Origin: DATDCV01 sp036524155
GTDB lineage: Bacteria > Verrucomicrobiota > Verrucomicrobiia > Limisphaerales > UBA8199
Length of the DNA: 5,649 nt
Assembly: GCA_036524155.1 (NCBI GenBank)
Contig: DATDCV010000576.1
Location: 1-5,649, forward strand
Direction of reading: 5' to 3'
Shown piece after piece: positions 1-5,649 of this stretch. The notes beneath the pieces are model-generated. The model saw only the letters and a program-made list of their open reading frames with translations, was not told where the DNA came from and ran no database searches. Made by a program: the position numbers and the translations under genes. Numbering within the stretch: the first letter of the stretch is position 1; the number at the start of each line of letters is the position of its first letter.

Positions 1-3000
1 ACAGGGTGGTGGGCCAGCCGTAGGCGACGAAGACGGCAGTGTCGAGGTCGTCATGGAGTTGGCGGAGGACGGAGACGAGGCCCTGGTCGTGGATGCGCTG
101 CTCTTTGTCAGTCAGAGGCTCATTGGCGCGCAGTTTCTCCAGGACGTTGTACATGCCGGTTAGGGTGAGGTCCGGGTGTTGGGCCTGGACGCGCTTGCGG
201 TGGGCGTCGAGTGCTTCAGCGATTTTGCGGATGCGGTTCTGGGTGGCGGAGTCGCAAGTTGGGAATGGGAACTTATCGAACGATTCGCTCTTGACGTACG
301 TTGGTCTGTCTTCGAGAAGCGCTTGGGTGGCGCAAGTCCACACGAGATGAATCCGACTGCTCAGCACGCCCAGCAGGTAGGCGTCGTCGCTGGCAATGTT
401 GATGAGTTTGCTATCCGGCAAAATGCATGCCTCCAGGAAAAGGAAGGTGCGATGCTTTGCGGTCTTTACGGTGCTAATGAAGCGTGTCAGTCCTGCGCTC
501 GCGTGACGCCAGTTCGGACAGGGTTCGCCAAAAATCCACCAGTTTAGTCTCCTTGCTTGCCGTGGGTTCACATCCCGCTCTGGTTTGACGTGCGTAAGAA
601 CGTGCTGGAACACCGCGGGGAACCGGCTTCTCACCTCTTCGATGGGCAACCCGAAGAGGTCCACTATCATGGCCCCACGAGGTAAGTCCGTCAGGTCACG
701 ACCATTGCGATACGGGCGGACAACGCGTTCGAGTCCTGGGACATGCCCGAGGCCGAGACGCTTGCCCTCGTCAGGGGTTATGATGAACCCCTTCCCGTGT
801 GGCTCTACCCCGGGGAAACTGAGGTCCGAGTTCGAGCTGAGCTTCTTGGCGCCGTTTGTGTTTGGCCCTAGTGTGAGGTCGGCGGATATGTGCCCGTGTT
901 GGGGAGCGAGGATGACCTTGGCCGAACCATCTTCTGCCGCCTCCTCTGAACATACCGCGTAGAGATCCCCAGCGAGGTGACCAGCCTCGCCAACTGACAT
1001 AGCGATTCGGACCGCCGCGCCATCTGAGGTGTCCACCCAGGGATGATCGGGTATGGCGAAAAGCAAGGAGAGCGGTGGATCGGCAGCGAGCTGTGCCTGA
1101 ACTACTCGTCGCGCAAAGGTCTGCCGCAGGCTGTTAGTCGTGATAAGACCGAATCGTTGGGCTTTCTGGTTTCTCACGAGTTCTGCCGCTTTGTGCCACC
1201 AATACATTACAAAGTCGGAGGACTCTGGCACCGCTGGATAAGCCTGCCGTAGCGCCTGCGCATAACCTACGCCTAAGGATTCCCACATCTTGGCTGGTCC
1301 GAGGAACGGTGGGTTTCCAACAATGAAATCCGCCGTTGGCCACTCTGTGGCCCGAGAATTCGTGTACGTAAGCAACGGAACTCGTTTGGTTTCATCCGGC
1401 ACATCGCGGCCCGTCAGCATGTCAGGCTTGAAGCTTCGCCGATCCCAAACTGTGATTTCCTTTCCGTTCTCATCCTTAGCGCGCTGCGGTTCGCCGTCGT
1501 AGGCCAAGACAGCGTCCCGGCACTCGATGTTGTTGAATTTTTTGAGCACGGGTTCCTCGGGCGTGGTTTGGCGGCCGCGGGTGCGGAAGTGCCATTGGAG
1601 GTAGCCGATCCAGAGGACGAGTTCGGCGATGGTGGCGGCGCGGGGGTTGATTTCGATGCCGAGAAACTGGTGGGGATCCACCGCGTGCGTGGCGAGTTCG
1701 AGGCGGAAGCTTTCGCCGAACTGGGCGGCGGCATCGAGGACTTCACCTTCGAGGCGTTTGAGGTGTTCGAGGGCGACGTAGAGGAAATTGCCGGAGCCGC
1801 ACGCCGGGTCGAGGACCTTGACCTGGCAGAGGTGGTCGTGGAAGCCGTTGACTTCTTCGCGCGCGTTTTTCAGGTCACCGGCGCGGGCGTGCGTGATGGC
1901 GGCGGCGCGGACGCTGTCCCACTCAGCACGAAGCGGCTCGACGACGGTGGGCAGGACGAGGCGCTCGACGTACGCCCGCGGCGTGTAATGAGCACCAAGC
2001 TTGTGGCGCTCGCGCGGGTTCAAGGCGCGTTCGAGCAAGGTGCCGAAGATGGCGGGCTCGACGTTGCGCCAGTTTTGCTGGGCGGCCAGCTTGAGCAAGC
2101 CAAGCTGGAGGCCGTTCACCGGGAGCGCAGCGTGATCGGCGAACAGGCCGCCGTTGAAGCGCAGCAGTTTCTTGCGCAGCACGACGGAGATGCCTTTGCC
2201 GGTGCCGCTGTCGAGCTCGCGGAAGAGTTGCTCGAGCAGTTCCTGGAAGCCGGTGCCGTCCGCGGGAAGCGATTCCAGCAGTTCGGTGAAGCTCCGTTCG
2301 GGAATGAGGCCGACGTCTTCGGCAAACATGCAGAAGAGGCAACGCGTGAGGAAATCGGCCACGGCTTTGGGCGTGTGCCCGGCCACTTCGAGCGATTTGG
2401 CGAGCTCCGCGAGGTGCCCGGAGACGGCGCGGGTGACGTCGGCGGAATGGCGCGCCGGGTTCAGCGTGCCGGGATCGGTCCAGATCAGCTTAAGTCGTTC
2501 GCGGACCGCGTCGTCGGCTAGCTGTTCGAGTCGGATGCGGAAATTCCGCGGGTCCGGAAAATGGAGGTAGGCTTTGCCGGCCTGGGTGAAATCGGCAAAA
2601 AGTTCGAAGCTGTGCCCGACATCAACAACCAGGAGGAAAGGGGGAGTGGGCTCGGACGCCGGCAGCGCGCGGGCGTAGCGTTCGGCTTGGCCGCGAGCCT
2701 TGACTATGGCGTCGTCCCAGGCGCCCGTGCCGCGAACCGGGCGCGAAGACTTCTTCTTCTCGGCCACGCCGGCTTCCTGGGCGACGAGCTCAAGTTGCGA
2801 CGCAGCGGCTTTTACGGCTTGGAATTGCTTTGATTCAAGCACGAAGCAGCCGCGTTTGTACAGGTCAATGCGTCCCGGCGTGCTCGAGCCGTCCGGGTGA
2901 TGCTGCGTGACTTCGAACTCGAAACAGTACCCACGGTCGGCTGTCGCTTCGGGATGCGGCACGCCGAGGATATCGCAAAGTTCGGACAGAAAGAGCTGAC

Positions 3001-3070
3001 TATTCGCGCGCTCCGAAGGTGTCGCCTTTGACCATCGGGAAATGAAATCGTTGACAGGTTGGCACGACAT
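1..3070 (-). CDS. MmeI-like Type IIL/IIG restriction-modification enzyme (fused nuclease, N6-adenine methyltransferase and specificity domain), partial at the C-terminus
   Basis: I translated the minus strand by hand from the ATG at 3070-3068 to the left edge: 1023 codons, no stop or frameshift, C-terminus outside the window. An in-frame stop at 3136-3134 bounds the start; no good Shine-Dalgarno is visible. Residues 1-180 carry a PD-(D/E)XK nuclease: RIDLY gives D69 and VLESKQ gives E79 and K81, matching the spacing of the MmeI nuclease motif. About 180-350 is a helical connector. The methyltransferase follows with motif X HYTP (361-364), SAM motif I DPACGSGNF (421-429), the acidic GIEINPRAA segment (E473) and catalytic NPPF (586-589), a gamma-class N6-adenine signature. 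The specificity region (about 650-920) shows RPYRNGRDLT (785-794), NWWIFGEP (843-850), KTAKH (869-873) and GVLSSRIH (901-908); FPFP is at 934-937. In this family one protein methylates and cleaves, cutting about 20 nt from the site. Already longer than MmeI (919 aa), it resembles the larger family members. Recognition sequence cannot be read by eye. Confidence 0.95.
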   Translation of the reverse strand, partial: MSCQPVNDFISRWSKATPSERANSQLFLSELCDILGVPHPEATADRGYCFEFEVTQHHPDGSSTPGRIDLYKRGCFVLESKQFQAVKAAASQLELVAQEAGVAEKKKSSRPVRGTGAWDDAIVKARGQAERYARALPASEPTPPFLLVVDVGHSFELFADFTQAGKAYLHFPDPRNFRIRLEQLADDAVRERLKLIWTDPGTLNPARHSADVTRAVSGHLAELAKSLEVAGHTPKAVADFLTRCLFCMFAEDVGLIPERSFTELLESLPADGTGFQELLEQLFRELDSGTGKGISVVLRKKLLRFNGGLFADHAALPVNGLQLGLLKLAAQQNWRNVEPAIFGTLLERALNPRERHKLGAHYTPRAYVERLVLPTVVEPLRAEWDSVRAAAITHARAGDLKNAREEVNGFHDHLCQVKVLDPACGSGNFLYVALEHLKRLEGEVLDAAAQFGESFRLELATHAVDPHQFLGIEINPRAATIAELVLWIGYLQWHFRTRGRQTTPEEPVLKKFNNIECRDAVLAYDGEPQRAKDENGKEITVWDRRSFKPDMLTGRDVPDETKRVPLLTYTNSRATEWPTADFIVGNPPFLGPAKMWESLGVGYAQALRQAYPAVPESSDFVMYWWHKAAELVRNQKAQRFGLITTNSLRQTFARRVVQAQLAADPPLSLLFAIPDHPWVDTSDGAAVRIAMSVGEAGHLAGDLYAVCSEEAAEDGSAKVILAPQHGHISADLTLGPNTNGAKKLSSNSDLSFPGVEPHGKGFIITPDEGKRLGLGHVPGLERVVRPYRNGRDLTDLPRGAMIVDLFGLPIEEVRSRFPAVFQHVLTHVKPERDVNPRQARRLNWWIFGEPCPNWRHASAGLTRFISTVKTAKHRTFLFLEACILPDSKLINIASDDAYLLGVLSSRIHLVWTCATQALLEDRPTYVKSESFDKFPFPTCDSATQNRIRKIAEALDAHRKRVQAQHPDLTLTGMYNVLEKLRANEPLTDKEQRIHDQGLVSVLRQLHDDLDTAVFVAYGWPTTL

Positions 3071-3240
3071 GCCAGGCAAGATTTTTAGGCGACAAAGGCC
3101 GGAAAGTGAAGCCGAAACTAAAGGTAGAGCGTCTCACCGATCCGACGAGATGCCGACCGCACTCCAAAACCTGTCGGATTTGCCCGGCACTTTCGATTGC
3201 GCGCCAGCGTCCTGGAGTACGCCCGTTTCCTCCCCCGCGT

Positions 3241-3301
3241 GTAGCAGACGTAGCAGACGTAGCAGATGTAGCAGATGTAGCAGATGTAGCAGATGTAGCA
3301 G
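3241..3301. repeat. 9-bp tandem repeat, 6.8 copies of gtagcagay
   Basis: Two perfect copies of gtagcagac are followed by four perfect copies of gtagcagat and a partial gtagcag. The c/t change at the ninth base splits the array into two homogeneous blocks, as expected if it grew by slippage from both versions. The array ends about 170 bp upstream of the restriction-modification start codon, so copy-number change could alter promoter or leader spacing, but could not shift the gene's reading frame. The unit is a multiple of three, which explains the repetitive open frames seen across it. There are no spacers, so this is not a CRISPR array. Confidence 0.97.
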
Positions 3302-3400
3302 TCCGCGGAAGGCCACAAAAAAAATTCTACGCCTCCTCCCCCCGCCCGCCTCTTTTTGCCAGCCTCCGGTTAAGCCAAATTAGGGGAAATTAAGTTCCAC

Positions 3401-3427
3401 ACGCTCCGACGCTCCGGGCCTCCGGCC
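3401..3427. repeat. 8-bp tandem duplication followed by a small GC-rich hairpin
   Basis: The octamer acgctccg occurs twice back to back (3401-3408 and 3409-3416). It is followed directly by GGCC-TCC-GGCC (3417-3427), which can fold as a short four-pair stem. The CTCCG core recurs elsewhere in the gap (near 3363 and 3534), so the gap shares a small vocabulary of short motifs, somewhat like REP-type intergenic repeats. The stem is too short to be called a terminator, and no T-run follows it on either strand. Confidence 0.6.
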
Positions 3428-3431
3428 GCAC

Positions 3432-3490
3432 CGTTACCAATAACGCTACATCACGCTTGATAACGCCAGATAACGCCAGATAACGAATGA
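3432..3490. repeat. Iteron-like array: five 10-bp-phased boxes around TAACG, plus one inverted box
   Basis: Ten-base units begin at 3441 (taacgctaca), 3451 (tcacgcttga), 3461 (taacgccaga), 3471 (taacgccaga) and 3481 (taacgaatga). Units three and four are identical; the second is the most diverged. On the minus strand the boxes read as GTTATC repeated every 10 bp. A reversed box CGTTA (3432-3436) faces the first TAACG (3441-3445) across CCAA, giving a perfect 5-bp inverted pair. A period of one DNA helix turn puts every box on the same face, as seen in operators and protein-loading arrays; plasmid iterons are usually spaced about 20 bp apart, so this would be an unusual iteron set. The binding protein is unknown; the upstream ATPase or a regulator is a guess. 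Confidence 0.75.
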
Positions 3491-3496
3491 AGTGCC

Positions 3497-3611
3497 GATA
3501 GCTCCAGGTCGCGTTCCCGCAAAATTCAGATCGCTCCGGATACCCCCGGATCACCCTCCCCCGGATCCCGACCTGTCCGGAGCCAACCCAAGCGATCTTG
3601 AGCTATCCGGC
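3497..3611. repeat. Nested inverted repeats just downstream of the ATPase gene
   Basis: GATAGCTC at 3497-3504 is matched on the opposite strand by GAGCTATC at 3600-3607, and similarity continues inward (CAGGTCGC against AAGATCGC), giving imperfect arms of about 17 bp. Inside, AGATCGCT (3528-3535) pairs with AGCGATCT (3591-3598), CTCCGGA (3534-3540) with TCCGGAG (3576-3582), and CCGGATA (3536-3542) with TATCCGG (3604-3610). CCGGAT also repeats directly at 3536, 3546 and 3561. The block starts about 40 bp after the DUF3631 stop codon, so in a transcript it could be a structured 3' end, a weak terminator without a U-tract, or a DNA-level site such as an attachment or replication element. The function is unknown. 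Confidence 0.6.
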
Positions 3612-3645
3612 CGAAATCGATTTCCTTGAACTTGGGACTCTCCGT

Positions 3646-5460
3646 TCAGATTCCAGGATCAAAACACGCATCAGCGGGTGGACGGAAGTCATCTTCCACG
3701 TAGCCTCGCCCAACGGTGCCACCAATCCGCAAAGTCCTCGCTCGGATCCCGCATAACCCCAACTGCTCCGCGAGCCATCTCTCCGGCTTGGCTTGTGAGC
3801 CGCATAACCGGCGCCAGGGCCGGTCCGGCACCGCGCAGAGCCCGGCGACAATGTCCCGCGAAAACAACCGCCTCACACCCGATTCCGCAAAAATCACAGG
3901 GATATCCGCGACCAATTGAGCGTTCAGCCTCGCTCTGTCTCCGTTGCCGGGGAATCCTCCATTTTCCCCATTGCCGGCACTCGCGACACCGTGCAACGCA
4001 ACCTTGCCCCTTTCCCCTGCCGTTCGCTCGAAGGCTTCGGTGGCGCGCGCGGGCCAGTCGCCGCCGACGACTTGGGCGATGGCAAAGAGAGGACGCCAGA
4101 GGTCGGCTAGGCGGTTATGGGCACCCGGCGGCAGGAGCGGCTCGCAGGCGGCGATGGCGTCTAGGTTGTCGGCGGACCAGCGGGCGAGTTTGCGGTTAAG
4201 GATGTCCTTGATTTCCTTTTTGGGATCGGCGTCGGATGCTTCGAAGCGGGCCAGGTTGAGGCCGGGCGGGGCCTTGGCGAGGTGGAAACGGATCGAGCGG
4301 TCGCGCAGGGTGGCCGGGAGGTCGCCCAGCCCGGCGAAAACGGTCGGGGCAAAGGCCTTGAACGCGCGAGCGGTTTGGCCTTCACACCGGTAAACGGAGG
4401 CGCCGACCTGGATGCCGGCGTTCAGCAGGCCGCGTAGTTCCTTGTAGACGGAGAGGTAGGTTTCAATTTCGTCGAGGAAAACAGTGGGCTGGTGCTGATC
4501 GATGACGCGGAACAGGACGGCTGGGCTCATGTTTTGGCTGAGCAGGGCTTTGGGAGCCAGGGAGGCGAGCAGGTTGATGGCGGTGCTTTTGCCGCAACCG
4601 GGCTCGTCGGAGGTGAGGTAGAGGCGCGGCGTCAGACGGAAGGCGCGCAACGCGTGGGCGTGGCCATCCCAAAGCGTAAAAACCTCGTGTGCCCCGGGCG
4701 GGGCGTGCAGATGACGAACGAACCGGGCGAGGACTTCGTCGAACAACGCCGGGGCATCGGCGATCGGTTCGGGCCAGGGGGTGAGTTTGGGGAACGTGAC
4801 AGTGTTGGCCTCAGTATCGTATTCGAGGGGACGGGCGCGTTCGACCTCCGCGTCGAGGATCGCCAGGCGGAGGTGCAAGCGTCTGGCTTCGGCTTTTCGG
4901 ACGGCGTCATATTCGAGGGTAGAAAGCCGGGCGAGAGCCGCGAAAGCCGATTCGTGGGTTGAGGGAGTGAGAGGCGCCTTCATCGGAGCAGTGGCGGAGT
5001 GTGGGGTTGATGGGGCCGTGCGGACCGGGACGGTGCTCGGACGCGCCGCCGGGGATGGGTGGGATACCGGTGCCGCCGCTGCGAGCGCCGGCGCTCCCAC
5101 CGTGGCGGCCGGCGCCGCGTGAGCTGCGGTCGCCAGCCACGTTTCAATGGCGCGGCGGAGGCGGGCGCAATCACTGCCAGCGTCCATTTCTTCGTTCAGT
5201 GGCAGGTACGGCCCGTGATCCCGCGTCGCGATGAGCTCGATTTCAGCCAGAGCCTCGAGCACGGTGTCGGGAAGATCGTCAGGGCGTTCCAGAACCGAAA
5301 CCAGCGCGTCGAAATAGCAGTCATTGTCGGGCTTGGGGTCCGGAAGGGAGTGTTGGTGCGGCAATACATGGATGAAGCGGCTGAAGAGCTTGCCCAGGAG
5401 CGGCCGGCCCATGCGGGTGAGAACGACAGGATCCAGAAAGAGTTGAAGCTCAGCGGTCAT
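3646..5460 (-). CDS. DUF3631-type P-loop ATPase (helicase/primase-associated), 604 aa
   Basis: The ATP-binding core is clear: SDEPGCGKST (284-293, Walker A with K291), TVFLDEIET (326-334, Walker B with D330 and E331), ELRGLLNAG (341-349) and LPATLRDRSI (381-390), whose arginines may sense ATP. LADLWRPLFAIAQVVGGDWP (451-470) and the C-terminal RPW (548-550) and GRGY (584-587) positions also fit DUF3631 proteins as I remember them. The family often forms the C-terminal part of plasmid, phage or island replication proteins; its exact reaction is not settled. Residues 1-110 form a folded-looking N-terminal region I do not recognise; 112-170 is an Ala/Pro/Ser/Thr-rich linker; 491-511 is a Gly/Asn-rich insert. 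No primase-polymerase motif is visible. The ATG at 5460 is only the most upstream Met in the window: the frame stays open to the right edge, no Shine-Dalgarno is clear, and the true start may lie outside. M17 is an alternative. The stop is TGA at 3648-3646. Confidence 0.88.
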   Translation of the reverse strand: MTAELQLFLDPVVLTRMGRPLLGKLFSRFIHVLPHQHSLPDPKPDNDCYFDALVSVLERPDDLPDTVLEALAEIELIATRDHGPYLPLNEEMDAGSDCARLRRAIETWLATAAHAAPAATVGAPALAAAAPVSHPSPAARPSTVPVRTAPSTPHSATAPMKAPLTPSTHESAFAALARLSTLEYDAVRKAEARRLHLRLAILDAEVERARPLEYDTEANTVTFPKLTPWPEPIADAPALFDEVLARFVRHLHAPPGAHEVFTLWDGHAHALRAFRLTPRLYLTSDEPGCGKSTAINLLASLAPKALLSQNMSPAVLFRVIDQHQPTVFLDEIETYLSVYKELRGLLNAGIQVGASVYRCEGQTARAFKAFAPTVFAGLGDLPATLRDRSIRFHLAKAPPGLNLARFEASDADPKKEIKDILNRKLARWSADNLDAIAACEPLLPPGAHNRLADLWRPLFAIAQVVGGDWPARATEAFERTAGERGKVALHGVASAGNGENGGFPGNGDRARLNAQLVADIPVIFAESGVRRLFSRDIVAGLCAVPDRPWRRLCGSQAKPERWLAEQLGLCGIRARTLRIGGTVGRGYVEDDFRPPADACFDPGI

Positions 5461-5498
5461 AGGCGAAGGGTGGAGTGATGGGGTGTGAGACTTCCGTA

Positions 5499-5648
5499 TT
5501 AGTCGATTGGCGGGCTGCTCGTTTGCCGAGTCGCCGGGCGTTGAACGGGAGATAGAGACAACGAAGATGCTGGGCGACCCGGTGCACCATACTTCTGCGA
5601 GAGCATTTCCCGAACCATTTTCATATTGTTTAGATTCGAGCCTGGCAG
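5499..5648 (-). CDS. Possible C-terminal end of an upstream gene (49 residues, partial)
   Basis: On the minus strand a frame enters from the right edge and ends at a TAA (5501-5499), 38 bp before the ATPase ATG. It reads as a plausible short helix (NNMKMVREMLSQKYG) followed by a Ser/Pro/Arg-rich tail, and would fit a gene co-transcribed with the ATPase. Against it, the frame used by the ATPase is also open across the same stretch, and third-position GC (about 55% by hand count) does not favour either frame. I do not recognise a family. It could equally be non-coding leader, or an N-terminal extension of the ATPase. Confidence 0.28.
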   Translation of the reverse strand: MPGSNLNNMKMVREMLSQKYGAPGRPASSLSLSPVQRPATRQTSSPPID

Positions 5649-5649
5649 C

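Larger units (their letters stand above)
3071..3645. other. Long repeat-rich intergenic region between two co-oriented genes
   Basis: No convincing gene lies in these 575 bp. Short open frames exist on both strands but are produced mainly by the 9-bp tandem repeat, which stays open in several frames. In order the region holds: about 170 bp of plain sequence before the restriction-modification start; the 9-bp repeat at 3241-3301; an 8-A run at 3317-3324; a pyrimidine tract at 3331-3352 that is G-rich on the minus strand; a near-duplicate AAATTA pair around 3377-3392; the 8-bp duplication at 3401-3416; the TAACG boxes at 3441-3490; and inverted repeats at 3497-3611, about 40 bp past the ATPase stop. 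The promoter of the restriction-modification gene is probably here, but I see no clear -35/-10 pair. The A-run has no stem beside it, so I do not call it a terminator. Confidence 0.7.

Noticed and set aside
1568..2521. A 317-codon open frame on the plus strand inside the restriction-modification gene
   Set aside because: It is antisense to well-supported methyltransferase and connector coding sequence and has the Ala/Glu/Gly/Val-rich composition typical of the reverse strand of a GC3-rich gene. No domain is recognisable.
3241..3301. CRISPR array
   Set aside because: The units are 9 bp and directly adjacent with no spacers. No cas gene is present.
3134..3316. Small minus-strand frame (60 aa, GTG start) with LLH/LLR tripeptide repeats just before the restriction-modification gene
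   Set aside because: The leucine-rich part is simply the 9-bp repeat translated, and other frames through it are equally open. The GGAGGAGG stretch is about 15 nt from the GTG, too far for a good ribosome binding site. A leader peptide cannot be excluded, but I cannot support one.
3310..3345. Rho-independent terminator at the 8-A/8-T run
   Set aside because: No GC-rich stem lies directly before the T-run on either strand.
3441..3490. DnaA-box cluster or chromosomal origin
   Set aside because: The minus-strand GTTATC boxes share only the TTAT start of the DnaA consensus and lack the CACA half; no origin-linked genes are visible.
3678..4199. Plus-strand open frame of 173 codons opposite the ATPase gene
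   Set aside because: It is Arg/Ala/Pro-rich and antisense to conserved DUF3631 coding sequence, so it is a shadow frame. The plus-strand frame at 4492-4962 is rejected for the same reason.
1..5649. Assignment to BREX, DISARM or another multi-gene defence system
   Set aside because: The large methyltransferase could suggest PglX or DrmMI, but the RIDLY/VLESKQ nuclease motif and MmeI-type specificity region fit a stand-alone Type IIL enzyme better. No partner such as PglZ, BrxC, DrmA or DrmB is present in the window.

Overview
The window is GC-rich bacterial accessory DNA with two long genes, both on the minus strand, so it is best read from right to left. A P-loop ATPase gene of the DUF3631 type (5460 to 3646) is followed, after an unusually long repeat-filled gap of 575 bp, by a very large gene for an MmeI-like (Type IIL/IIG) restriction-modification enzyme. 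That second gene starts at 3070 and runs off the left edge with at least 1023 codons in one uninterrupted frame. The right edge (5461-5649) holds only a doubtful gene end, or an N-terminal extension of the ATPase.

The host cannot be named from this sequence. High GC at third codon positions, weak Shine-Dalgarno signals before both start codons, and short GC-rich intergenic repeats would suit a high-GC Gram-negative such as a Verrucomicrobiota or Proteobacteria member. This is an impression, not a determination. A restriction-modification enzyme next to a DUF3631 ATPase, a family common in plasmid, phage and island replication genes, suggests a defence or genomic island.

Region by region: 1-3070 is the fused nuclease-methyltransferase-specificity protein, with nuclease residues D69/E79/K81, SAM motif I at 421-429 and the catalytic NPPF at 586-589. 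3071-3645 is non-coding as far as I can tell. It holds a 9-bp tandem repeat (3241-3301), an 8-bp tandem duplication (3401-3416), five 10-bp-phased boxes built on TAACG (3441-3490) and a cluster of nested inverted repeats (3497-3611). 3646-5460 is the DUF3631 protein, with a Walker A motif near residues 284-293 and a Walker B motif at 326-331. 5461-5649 is unresolved.

The restriction-modification protein should work alone: the family methylates one adenine and cuts downstream of an asymmetric site using one polypeptide. The DUF3631 ATPase is probably a helicase-like or replication-associated protein. The repeats between the two genes are candidate binding sites for it or for a regulator. That link is inference from position only. 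I see no evidence of a complete, named multi-gene defence system here.
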